DNA from: Thiocystis violascens DSM 198
GTDB taxonomy: Bacteria > Pseudomonadota > Gammaproteobacteria > Chromatiales > Chromatiaceae
DNA length: 64,000 nucleotides
Direction: 5' to 3'
Assembly: GCF_000227745.2 (NCBI RefSeq)
Contig: NC_018012.1
Coordinates: 3,217,501-3,281,500, forward strand
The position numbers and the translations under genes were made by a program. Position 1 is the first letter of the stretch; every line of letters begins with the position of its first letter. Shown piece by piece: positions 17,444 to 25,297 of this stretch. The notes beneath the pieces were generated by a model. The model had not been told where the DNA came from. It worked only from the letters and a program-made list of their open reading frames with translations, and made no database searches.

Positions 17444-18628
17444 CTCATCACCTATCACATTCTGGCAAACTGCCGCTCAGTCGATGTTGAGGTGATTGAG
17501 GATCATGGGAAGCGTCAAACGATTGGCTGATGAAGTGGCGTGCGGGCTGCGCGAGGTGCACCCGCGTCTGCGCAAGACGGTGGTGAGCAAGCTGGCGTTG
17601 GCGGTCGGGGCGATGATCGAAGGCCAAACCCCGAACACGGTGGAGTTGGCCAATCTGCTGCCCTTGGACACCGAGCGGCAGGACATGCGCGAGCAATGGC
17701 TGAGGCGTTTGCTGAAGAATCCGCGGTTGGGTCCGGGAATGGTGATTGAGCCCTTTGCACGAGCGGAGTTGGCGAAGGCGGCCAGCCATGGTCAGACGGT
17801 GTTGTTGAGCCTGGACCAAACCGATTTGGGTGATCGGATGGCGCTGCTGATGGTGGCGTTGCGGGTGGGTGATCGCGCGATACCGCTGGCGTGGCGGGCT
17901 GAGGAAGGGGCGGCCAATCTCGGCTTCGCGGGCCAGCAGGTGGTGTTGGAGCCGCTCCTGGCCTGGCTGCCGTCCGGGGCGCGCGTGCTGCTATCGGCGG
18001 ACCGGTTCTATCCGTCGGCGGGCCTGTTCGGGTGGCTCCAAGCCCGGGGCTGGAGCGACCGGCTGCGCCTGAAGAGCAACGTGCTAACGGATACCGGGCA
18101 GGGCGATGAGACGACGACGGGCGCGTTGGCACACGGGGTGACGGAACGTTACTTCACCGGTGTGCGCCTGTTTGCGCAGGGGGTGATCACGAACCTCGGG
18201 ATCCTGCACGAGGATGGCCACCCCGAGCCGTGGATCATTGCCATGGACGCCGCCCCGACACGGGCAAGCGTGCTTGACGACGCTGCTCGCTGGGCCATCG
18301 AACCGATGTTCTCCGACGTCAAGGGCCGGGGCTTCGACTTGGAGGATTCGCAACTCCAGCATGCCGAGCGTTTGGAGCGACTGGTGCTCATCATGGCCTT
18401 GGCCATGTACTGGTGTGTTCGCGCCGGCCGAGACGAGGGGCTGAACGATCCGACACCACTCGAAAAAAAGTCCAGGCGCAGAACGACCCCGCGCATTGGA
18501 GCTTCAGGAAACTCTATCGTAGCCTGGTCTCGTGGTTCACGCGCGGCCTGCGCCGTCTGAAGCGGTGCCTTCAAAACGACCTCCCGTTGCCCGCTTTTCA
18601 TGCCCGTGAGTAACTGATAGGTGATGAG
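17444..18628 (+). mobile_element. IS4-B copy 2
   Basis: 1185 bp with both inverted ends intact. The flanks (left AATGGTCTTTTTC, right GGTTATCAAGAGAG) share no duplication, implying a deletion or recombination after insertion. Confidence 0.9.
17505..18560 (+). CDS. IS4-family transposase (IS4-B copy 2)
   Basis: 351 aa zero-frame product from ATG 17505, identical in protein to copies 1 and 3. The A AAA AAG heptamer is at 18464-18470; the -1 product would end near 18613. Catalytic segments are intact, so the element should be active if frameshifting supplies the full C-terminus. Confidence 0.88.
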   Translation: MGSVKRLADEVACGLREVHPRLRKTVVSKLALAVGAMIEGQTPNTVELANLLPLDTERQDMREQWLRRLLKNPRLGPGMVIEPFARAELAKAASHGQTVLLSLDQTDLGDRMALLMVALRVGDRAIPLAWRAEEGAANLGFAGQQVVLEPLLAWLPSGARVLLSADRFYPSAGLFGWLQARGWSDRLRLKSNVLTDTGQGDETTTGALAHGVTERYFTGVRLFAQGVITNLGILHEDGHPEPWIIAMDAAPTRASVLDDAARWAIEPMFSDVKGRGFDLEDSQLQHAERLERLVLIMALAMYWCVRAGRDEGLNDPTPLEKKSRRRTTPRIGASGNSIVAWSRGSRAACAV

Positions 18629-19787
18629 GGTTATCAAGAGAGACTCCCTATGGTCAAGTATGTTGTGCGGCTCACCGAGGAGGAGCGAACGGCACTGACG
18701 GAGGTGATCGGCAAAGGCAAGGCAGCGGCCCGAAAGATCAAACATGCGAACGTCCTGCTCAAGCTCGATGCCGGTGGGCCCGGTTGGAGCGATGCGCAAG
18801 CCGCAGACGCCTTCGACTGCAGCGCGCGCACGGTCTTCAGCATCCGACAACGCTTTGTCGAGGCCGGCTTGGAGGCGGCGCTGGAGCGCAAGAAGCGCGA
18901 GCACCCGCCGCGTGAACGACTTCTGGACGGGGACGGCGAGGCACAACTGGTGCGCCTCGCCTGCTCCGCACCGCCTGAAGGACAGGCACGCTGGACCCTC
19001 ACGCTCTTGGCCGAAAGCCTCGTCGAGTTGCAGGTCGTGGAGACGATCTCGCCGCAAACCGTCATGCGTACGCTCAAAAAAACGTTCTGAAACCGCACCT
19101 GCGCACGTGCTGGGTGATTCCGCCCGAGCACAATGCCGAGTTCGTGGCCTGCATGGAAGACGTTCTGGAGGTCTATCGCCGTCCCTATGATCCGCAGCGC
19201 CCGGTGATCTGCCTCGACGAGCAGCCGACACAGCTGATCGGCGAAACCCGCACGCCGATTCCGCTGCAACCCGGCCAAGCACAACGCTACGACTACGAAT
19301 ACGAACGCATCGGCACCGCCAACAACTTCATGATCGTCGAGCCACTGGCTGGCTGGCGCAAGGTCAGCGTCCGCGCCACCAAGACCGCGCTTGATCTCGC
19401 CAATGAGCTCAAGGAGCTGCTGGACGTCGATTACCCTAAGGCTGAAAAGGTCGTTCTGGTTTGGGACAATCTCAACACCCATGCGCCGGCGTCGCTGTAC
19501 AAAGCCTTTCCGCCGCAGGAGGCGCGTCGACTCTTGGACCGCCTGGAGATCCACTACACCCCCAAACACGGCAGCTGGCTCGACATCGCCGAGATCGAGC
19601 TCAGCGTCTTCACCAAGCAGTGTCTCGATCGGCGCATCGACAACATCGACACCCTGCGCAGCGAGGCCAAGGCTTGGGAGGATCGCCGCAATGCTTCCGG
19701 GGCTGTTGTCGACTGGCAGTTCACGACCGACAATGCACGCATCAAGCTCAAACGCCTATATCCGCAACTTAATGAGGAATGAGGTAC
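18629..19787 (+). mobile_element. IS630-family element
   Basis: It lies between IS4-B copy 2 and the IS1595 N-terminal half. The right boundary is near GAGGTAC-TA at 19787, consistent with IS630 TA targeting. The left end is probably shortened, since only 21 bp separate IS4-B from the transposase start. Confidence 0.65.
18650..19782 (+). CDS. IS630-family transposase, two frames
   Basis: Frame 1 (18650-19090): MVKYVVRLTEEERTALTEVI and paired-type HTH DAQAADAFDCSARTVFSIRQ. A run of seven A (19076-19082) precedes a stop; moving -1 gives KKNVLKPHLRTCWVIPPEHN and continues in frame 2 to 19782. There the DDE residues occur in ICLDEQPTQLIGE (D), VVLVWDNLNTH (D) and WLDIAEIELSVF (E), with the usual HGSW before the last. 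The joined product is about 377 aa, a normal IS630 length. Several IS630 relatives use programmed frameshifting; a sequence or mutation error in the A-run is the alternative, because the context is not a perfect two-tRNA slippery heptamer. Confidence 0.8.
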
Positions 19788-20323
19788 TAGGTTGGATCAT
19801 GCTAAAGATCAGTGGCTTCTCTTTTTCCAGGGTTCCGTAGCCGGGCGCCCCCTTCAGCCGACGGCAGCGCCCCTTGCGCCCTATTTTCACGGCTTCAGGA
19901 TGGCTTTTGTGACCGGCCGCCACGTACACCTCGTCACACTCGACCTCTCCCGATAAAATCGGCGTCGGCTGGCTGTCGACGATCCCTGCGCGCAGCTGTT
20001 CGGTCACCCGCTGCACGTCATCCTCGTTTAGACTCAACTCGTGGGCAATCTGAAGGTTGGAGAGGTTCAAGCCCATCAGGTACAGACGGCCGATCCAGGC
20101 CGTCAACGACGGATGCCGACCAGCGAAGATCGTTCCAGTCAAGTCGTCGAAGTCGCGCCCCCCTGCAACGAGACTTCCGGCGCGCTGGCTGGGTGGCGTC
20201 TCGCCCTTGTTTGCTCACCTGCGACGACTGGCAGCGTGGACACGTCACGCCTTCGGGCCAGTGCAAACCACGCAGGACTGCGTAACGCTTGACGTCGTCC
20301 AGCAGCGTTGTGAGGGAGATCAT
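19788..20323 (-). pseudogene. IS1595 transposase, N-terminal part
   Basis: Start ATG 20323: MISLTTLLDDVKRYAVLRGL, zinc-ribbon half CPRCQSSQVSKQGRD, then a frameshift near 20110, then TGTIFAGRHPSLTAWIGRLY, LSGEVECDEVYVAAGHKSHP (DDE acidic residues) and LKGAPGYGTLEKEKPLIFSM. It ends at the IS630 boundary after ATG-ATC-CAA-CC. Together with 17086-17443 it makes an almost complete but doubly broken IS1595 transposase. Confidence 0.82.
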
Positions 20324-20428
20324 CAGCCTAACTCCGAGAGCTGCAAGCCTACCTGGCGGTTCGTGACGATAAGCCTATTGTTAATGCATTATAAAAACTT
20401 GGCAGCCGCCTGAAGCGCCGGAAGAGCC

Positions 20429-20615
20429 ACCACAGAGATCCAGCAGCGGATACCAGTCGGAGCAGTTACGAGACAGACGGGTGACATCGATCAAGAGGAT
20501 GATGCCAACCTGCTCCAGGGTGACCTGGCTGAGCAATTCCTTGAACCCCTCGCGATGGTGGGCGCTGGCGGCGGTCAGGCCCAGATCGGTATCGATGATG
20601 TGGATCTTCAACTCA
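20429..20615 (-). pseudogene. Serine recombinase catalytic-domain fragment
   Basis: The minus strand reads LKIHIIDTDLGLTAASAHHR, EGFKELLSQVTLEQVGIILL and IDVTRLSRNCSDWYPLLDLC, the resolvase fold's D, S/A and RLSR motifs. It is cut at the left by IS1595 and at the right by IS5-A copy 4. The order and strand would allow it to be the missing N-terminal part of the recombinase at 13715-14120, but its wording is closer to a different recombinase subgroup, so it may be a second gene. Confidence 0.75.
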
Positions 20616-21809
20616 GAGGGTGTAGACAAAAATAATTGAGCTGCTATTTGTATACCAGTCTACAACTGAGCTGGTGTGCGCTGATGTCGAAAGCTGGTCG
20701 TCCCCCCAAGATTCACGAGGCGGAGCAAGCGGTATTGCGTCAAATTGTCACGGATCGCCCGACCTCCACGCTGTCAGAGATTGCCCGGGAACTCGCGGCA
20801 CGGACGGGAATCGAGGCTCATGAAGCAACGATTCGCAAGTCCTTGCGGGAGGCGGGCGTCACGCGCCTCCGGGGCGAGAGTGGTCTCGAGGCGCAAGCGC
20901 GCGCAACGCCGCGTCGGTATGGGTATACGGATGCGCATCGTCGCCACGACCCCGACCAAAGCTACCCAAGTTGTCTGACCGATGCGGAGTGGGACTTGGT
21001 CGCCGCTCTCTTTGAGATGCCGGGCGGGCGGGGTCAACCGCCCCGCGTGTCGCGCCGGAGCATCCTGGAGGCGTGTTGCTACGTGGTGCGCACGGGGTGC
21101 GCGTGGCGGATGCTGCCGCACGATTTCGCGCCTTGGCAGAATGTCTACAAGACGTTTCGCCGTTGGAGTGCGGCTGGGAAGTTTGAGCAGATGCATGATC
21201 GACTGCGGGGGCAATGGCGCGAACGCGAGGGGCGTGAGATCGCGCCGACGGCGGCGGTGCTGGATGCGCAATCGACCCGCGGCTCGCCGCAGGGTGGACC
21301 GAGCGGCTTTGATGCGGGCAAGCAGGTCAAGGGGCGCAAGCGCAGCCTGGTGGTCGATACCTTGGGGTTCGTGTTGGCGGTGAGCGTGGTCGCGGCCAAT
21401 CTTCAGGACCGCGATGCCGCCTCGGGCGCCGTCGCTGACGCGGCCGCCAAGTACCCCCAGATCAACACGCTGTTTGTCGATAGCGCCTACGCCGGTCAAT
21501 TTGCCCAAACCACCGAGCAGACCCACGCGATCCGCGTGGAAGTCGTGCGCCATCCAGCCAACAAAAGCGTTGGCTCCTGGCACGTGGACGGGGCGCCTGA
21601 CCGAGTGGTGATCGCCAACGCCGACGGCTTCGTTCCGCTGCCGAAGCGCTGGGTTGTCGAGCGCACCCATGCGTGGAATGAGCGTGCCCGTCGATTGATC
21701 ATGCATCATGACCGTCTGCCAGCGGTCTCCGAAACCTGGGTTTGGCTGGCGGAGGCGCGCATCCTGCTGCGGCGGTTGACCACAACGGTTTGATTTTGTC
21801 TACACCCTC
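20616..21809 (+). mobile_element. IS5-A copy 4
   Basis: Intact ends, but the left flank is TCA and the right flank TGA, and the two flanks belong to different sequences (recombinase versus IS1595 remnant). It is probably a product of recombination between two copies. Confidence 0.93.
20684..21793 (+). CDS. IS5-family transposase (IS5-A copy 4)
   Basis: 369 aa, identical in protein to copies 1 and 3, all catalytic and HTH residues present. The coding sequence is intact even though the flanks show that the element no longer sits in its original duplicated target. Confidence 0.93.
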   Translation: MSKAGRPPKIHEAEQAVLRQIVTDRPTSTLSEIARELAARTGIEAHEATIRKSLREAGVTRLRGESGLEAQARATPRRYGYTDAHRRHDPDQSYPSCLTDAEWDLVAALFEMPGGRGQPPRVSRRSILEACCYVVRTGCAWRMLPHDFAPWQNVYKTFRRWSAAGKFEQMHDRLRGQWREREGREIAPTAAVLDAQSTRGSPQGGPSGFDAGKQVKGRKRSLVVDTLGFVLAVSVVAANLQDRDAASGAVADAAAKYPQINTLFVDSAYAGQFAQTTEQTHAIRVEVVRHPANKSVGSWHVDGAPDRVVIANADGFVPLPKRWVVERTHAWNERARRLIMHHDRLPAVSETWVWLAEARILLRRLTTTV

Positions 21810-21835
21810 TGACCTCGGGTGAAAAATTTGTTGCT

Positions 21836-22070
21836 TTCTTCATGGCTCCATACTCTCAAATGTTGGCGCATCCGAGAAAGCCGGGGCGGTTCAGTTTTTG
21901 ACGTTGCCAAGGACGGTGTTGAGCCACTGGAACTCCGGGATCGCTAGGCGGCGTTAGCCGCCGCCGGTGACGATGGGTTGGTGCTCTAAACCGACTTCGA
22001 CTATTCGGCGCCGGTCGCGCTATAACTTGCTGATTCTTCGTTTCCCGCAGAAAAAGGTCGGCACTACAAG
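21836..22070 (-). pseudogene. IS1595/ISXO2-type transposase C-terminal scrap
   Basis: Minus-strand frame RRLAIPEFQWLNTVLGNVKN followed by a stop. W-x-NTVLGN-x-K is characteristic near the C-terminus of ISXO2-like transposases. Surrounding bases between the two IS5-A copies (21810-22102) hold no other recognisable gene; a short GCGGCGTTAGCCGCC hairpin is near 21951. Confidence 0.45.
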
Positions 22071-22102
22071 CCATCGGTCAGGCGCTCTGCGCGATCCGCT
22101 CA

Positions 22103-23296
22103 GAGGGTGTAGACAAAATCAAACCGTTGTGGTCAACCGCCGCAGCAGGATGCGCGCCTCCGCCAGCCAAACCCAGGTTTCGGAGACCGCTGGCAGACGG
22201 TCATGATGCATGATCAATCGACGGGCACGCTCATTCCACGCATGGGTGCGCTCGACAACCCAGCGCTTCGGCAGCGGAACGAAGCCGTCGGCGTTGGCGA
22301 TCACCACTCGGTCAGGCGCCCCGTCCACGTGCCAGGAGCCAACGCTTTTGTTGGCTGGATGGCGCACGACTTCCACGCGGATCGCGTGGGTCTGCTCGGT
22401 GGTTTGGGCAAATTGACCGGCGTAGGCGCTATCGACAAACAGCGTGTTGATCTGGGGGTACTTGGCGGCCGCGTCAGCGACGGCGCCCGAGGCGGCATCG
22501 CGGTCCTGAAGATTGGCCGCGACCACGCTCACCGCCAACACGAACCCCAAGGTATCGACCACCAGGCTGCGCTTGCGCCCCTTGACCTGCTTGCCCGCAT
22601 CAAAGCCGCTCGGTCCACCCTGCGGCGAGCCGCGGGTCGATTGCGCATCCAGCACCGCCGCCGTCGGCGCGATCTCACGCCCCTCGCGTTCGCGCCATTG
22701 CCCCCGCAGTCGATCATGCATCTGCTCAAACTTCCCAGCCGCACTCCAACGGCGAAACGTCTTGTAGACATTCTGCCAAGGCGCGAAATCGTGCGGCAGC
22801 ATCCGCCACGCGCACCCCGTGCGCACCACGTAGCAACACGCCTCCAGGATGCTCCGGCGCGACACGCGGGGCGGTTGACCCCGCCCGCCCGGCATCTCAA
22901 AGAGAGCGGCGACCAAGTCCCACTCCGCATCGGTCAGACAACTTGGGTAGCTTTGGTCGGGGTCGTGGCGACGATGCGCATCCGTATACCCATACCGACG
23001 CGGCGTTGCGCGCGCTTGCGCCTCGAGACCACTCTCGCCCCGGAGGCGCGTGACGCCCGCCTCCCGCAAGGACTTGCGAATCGTGGCTTCATGAGCCTCG
23101 ATTCCCGTCCGTGCCGCGAGTTCCCGGGCAATCTCTGACAGCGTGGAGGTCGGGCGATCCGTGACAATTTGACGCAATACCGCTTGCTCCGCCTCGTGAA
23201 TCTTGGGGGGACGACCAGCTTTCGACATCAGCGCACACCAGCTCAGTTGTAGACTGGTATACAAATAGCAGCTCAATTATTTTTGTCTACACCCTC
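22103..23296 (-). mobile_element. IS5-A copy 5
   Basis: Inverse orientation, intact ends, TCA on both sides (22100-22102, 23297-23299). Left flank is the ISXO2 scrap, right flank the IS3 fragment. Confidence 0.95.
22119..23228 (-). CDS. IS5-family transposase (IS5-A copy 5)
   Basis: 369 aa, protein the same as copy 1. One synonymous change is visible (GCA to GCC in the EAT codons of the HTH), showing slight divergence from copies 1, 3 and 4. Catalytic residues intact. Confidence 0.93.
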   Translation of the reverse strand: MSKAGRPPKIHEAEQAVLRQIVTDRPTSTLSEIARELAARTGIEAHEATIRKSLREAGVTRLRGESGLEAQARATPRRYGYTDAHRRHDPDQSYPSCLTDAEWDLVAALFEMPGGRGQPPRVSRRSILEACCYVVRTGCAWRMLPHDFAPWQNVYKTFRRWSAAGKFEQMHDRLRGQWREREGREIAPTAAVLDAQSTRGSPQGGPSGFDAGKQVKGRKRSLVVDTLGFVLAVSVVAANLQDRDAASGAVADAAAKYPQINTLFVDSAYAGQFAQTTEQTHAIRVEVVRHPANKSVGSWHVDGAPDRVVIANADGFVPLPKRWVVERTHAWNERARRLIMHHDRLPAVSETWVWLAEARILLRRLTTTV

Positions 23297-23299
23297 TCA

Positions 23300-23775
23300 G
23301 CGAGCGGGCCGTTCGCATGGTGCGGGCGCATCAAGGGGAGCATGAGTCGCAATGGACGGCGATCGGTTGCACGGCGGAGACGCGACGACGCTGGATACGG
23401 CAATCGGAGCAGGACAACGGCGAATGCGAGGAGGCGACGACCGCCGAGCGGGAGCGAATCAGGGGGGTTGGAGCGGGAGGTACGGGAACGGCGTCAGGCC
23501 AATAAAATCCTGCGCAAGGCATCGGCGTATGTTGCCCAGGCGGAACTCGACCGCCCGTTCGAGCGATGAAGGCGTTGATCGACCGGCACCATGATGCCGA
23601 TGGAGTCGAGCCGATCGGCAAGGTGTTGCGAATCGCGCCATCGACTGACTGGCTGCCGGCGACCCGCCGGGCCGATCCCGGCCAACGGTCGGCACGATCC
23701 CTGAGCGCCGAACACTTGTGCGGAGAAATCCAGCGGATCTGGGAGGAAGGCTTCCGGGTTCGCCGCCCGTTCGTC
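23300..23775 (+). pseudogene. IS3-family orfA/orfB fragment
   Basis: The plus strand shows the orfA tail (ERAVRMVRAHQGEHESQW, TRRRWIRQSEQDNGE, ANKILRKASAYVAQAELDRP, stop at 23567-23569). The orfB start overlaps it at 23566 (MKALIDRHHDADGVEPIGKV, LCGEIQRIWEEGFRV). This is the standard IS3 overlapping arrangement with programmed -1 frameshift. The beginning of orfA is removed at the IS5-A copy 5 boundary, internal frame slips occur around 23380-23480, and orfB ends after about 70 codons. Inactive. Confidence 0.75.
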
Positions 23776-24110
23776 GCGTCGTGCTGTACGCAAGCGTCGA
23801 AATCCATCGCCACCCCGACATAGAGGTTGATCTTCAAGGTCTCGGAAAGCGCGCGGCCGACGCGCACAAAAACGGGAATATAGCGATTCTCCCCGACGCA
23901 GCCAGGTAACTGGCCTTCCCGGTTGAGTCGATGGCGATAGGAGCGATAATCGGTGCCCATGCCGACCTTCCAGCCAGAATTCAGCACATAGGAGAGTTCC
24001 AGTCCAGCCGGACCGGTCGGGCCGACAACCAATGGATTCGTGATGCGTAGGCGATCGGTGATCTGCCAATCGACCATCGGGGCCGAAGCTGCCGACATGG
24101 TCAAAATGGC
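23776..24110 (-). pseudogene. Truncated putative outer-membrane/periplasmic protein
   Basis: The minus strand reads MVDWQITDRLRITNPLVVGP, TGPAGLELSYVLNSGWKVGM, GTDYRSYRHRLNREGQLPGC, RYIPVFVRVGRALSETLKIN and LYVGVAMDFD. Alternating hydrophobic residues suggest beta-strands of a barrel-like protein. The C-terminus is replaced by the IS3 fragment near 23775 and the N-terminal signal region is not evident. Family not identified. It lies just downstream of mnhG on the same strand and may have been a separate host gene. Confidence 0.45.
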
Positions 24111-24186
24111 GACATGGGAGACCCTTTGTCGGCGCGAGTGAGACCGGGCCATTGGCATTCGCAATGGATGCGAAAAAGACATCGAA

Positions 24187-24531
24187 CTACCGATTGTCCG
24201 AACCTGAATCGGCTTCGTCAATGCGCGGCGGCACGCTTGCCAGCGACTTCACCCGCAGATGCAGCGCGGCCTTGGACAGTAGATGGGCGCTGACCGGGGC
24301 GGTGATGAACAGGAACAGGGTGACCAGGATTTCGTGGAAACTCACGCCATCCCCCTGGGTGCTGAAATGAATCATGGACGCGATCAGCAGACTGCCAACG
24401 CCCAGCGTGGTGGCTTTGGTCGGACCGTGCAGCCGGGTATAAAAATCGCCCAGACGTGCCAGCCCCAGCGAGCCGATGAAGGTGAAGAGGGCGCCGATCA
24501 GGATGAGTGCGGACAACAGGATTTCCAGCAT
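24187..24531 (-). CDS. mnhG: Na+/H+ antiporter subunit G (MrpG/MnhG)
   Basis: 114 aa, three predicted membrane helices (LEILLSALILIGALFTFIGS, LLIASMIHF, ILVTLFLFITAPVSAHLLSK), with the PhaG_MnhG signature GSLGLARLGDFYTRLHGPTK. Small membrane subunit of the multi-subunit Mrp cation/proton antiporter, needed for assembly and activity. Last gene of the operon, 8 bp after mnhF. The charged C-terminal tail is slightly longer than usual. Confidence 0.92.
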   Translation of the reverse strand: MLEILLSALILIGALFTFIGSLGLARLGDFYTRLHGPTKATTLGVGSLLIASMIHFSTQGDGVSFHEILVTLFLFITAPVSAHLLSKAALHLRVKSLASVPPRIDEADSGSDNR

Positions 24532-24539
24532 GGCTTGAC

Positions 24540-24809
24540 CTATTCGATGATGTCGCCGCGCAACAGATATTTGCAGAGCGCGACCGTTCCGACGAAGCCC
24601 ATCATGGCGATCAGGAGCGCCGCCTCGAAATAGAGCGAGGAATCGAGATGAATGCCGAGCAGAACCAGCAGGGCGATGGCGTTCACATAGAGCGTGTCGA
24701 GCGCGAGGATGCGGTCCGGCTGATCCGGTCCGCGCAGCAGACGCCAGAGGGTCAGTGCGAAGGCGGCGGAGACCAGCCCCAAGGCGATGGTGACGGCGAG
24801 ATTCAGCAT
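24540..24809 (-). CDS. mnhF: Na+/H+ antiporter subunit F (MrpF/MnhF)
   Basis: 89 aa with three hydrophobic helices; family pattern LLRGPDQPDRILALDTLYVN followed by IALLVLLGIHLDSSLYFEAA and GTVALCKYLLRGD. Membrane subunit of the Mrp antiporter. Its start overlaps the end of mnhE by 7 bp, indicating translational coupling. Confidence 0.92.
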   Translation of the reverse strand: MLNLAVTIALGLVSAAFALTLWRLLRGPDQPDRILALDTLYVNAIALLVLLGIHLDSSLYFEAALLIAMMGFVGTVALCKYLLRGDIIE

Positions 24810-25297
24810 GGCTCGAAGACCTGGAGTAGGGGCGCCTCGTAGCGGCGCTTGAGGGTTGCCGCGAGGGCGTCCGGATTGCCGACGTGCAGGCCGTGCACCA
24901 CCAGACTGCGACGATCCGGACTCAGCCAGGAGGAGACGGTGCCGGGCGTCAGCGAGATGGTGTTGGCGAACAGACTGATCCCAAGCTCCGAGCGCAGATC
25001 GAGCGGGACCGTCACGAAGGCCGGGGTCAGCCGGCGCGGTCCGCGCAGGATGAGAAAGGCGACGTTGAGATTGGCAACCAGAATGTCATAGAGCACCAGG
25101 AGCAGAAAGCGGAACAGGGTCACTGGTCGATGGATGCGGATGCGTTCGGGCCAGAAGCGCAGGGTGAAGATGAGAATTGCCCATCCCAACAGCAGGCCGA
25201 GCAGAATCTGTCCGGGCGCCAGGCTATTCGCCAGAAGCAGCCAGATCAAGGCGAGGAGCGGGGTCAGGACGGGATGCGGGAAAAGCCGGAGTTTCAT
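24803..25297 (-). CDS. mnhE: Na+/H+ antiporter subunit E (MrpE/MnhE)
   Basis: 164 aa. Two N-terminal hydrophobic helices (PVLTPLLALIWLLLANSLAP), then VTLFRFLLLVLYDILVANLN and the family region ISLTPGTVSSWLSPDRRSLV, VHGLHVGNPDALAATLKRRY. Accessory membrane subunit of the Mrp complex. ATGA overlap with mnhD upstream and 7-bp overlap with mnhF downstream. Confidence 0.92.
   Translation of the reverse strand: MKLRLFPHPVLTPLLALIWLLLANSLAPGQILLGLLLGWAILIFTLRFWPERIRIHRPVTLFRFLLLVLYDILVANLNVAFLILRGPRRLTPAFVTVPLDLRSELGISLFANTISLTPGTVSSWLSPDRRSLVVHGLHVGNPDALAATLKRRYEAPLLQVFEPC

Larger units (their letters stand above)
17071..20428 (-). mobile_element. IS1595-family element split by IS4-B copy 2 and IS630
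   Basis: Candidate ends are GGCTCTTTCTGCGTTTTAG at 17071 and the inverse of GGCTCTTCCGGCGCTTCAG ending at 20428 (15 of 19 matches). No flanking duplication is visible. Transposase halves lie at both ends, with about 2.34 kb of other elements between. Confidence 0.65.
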
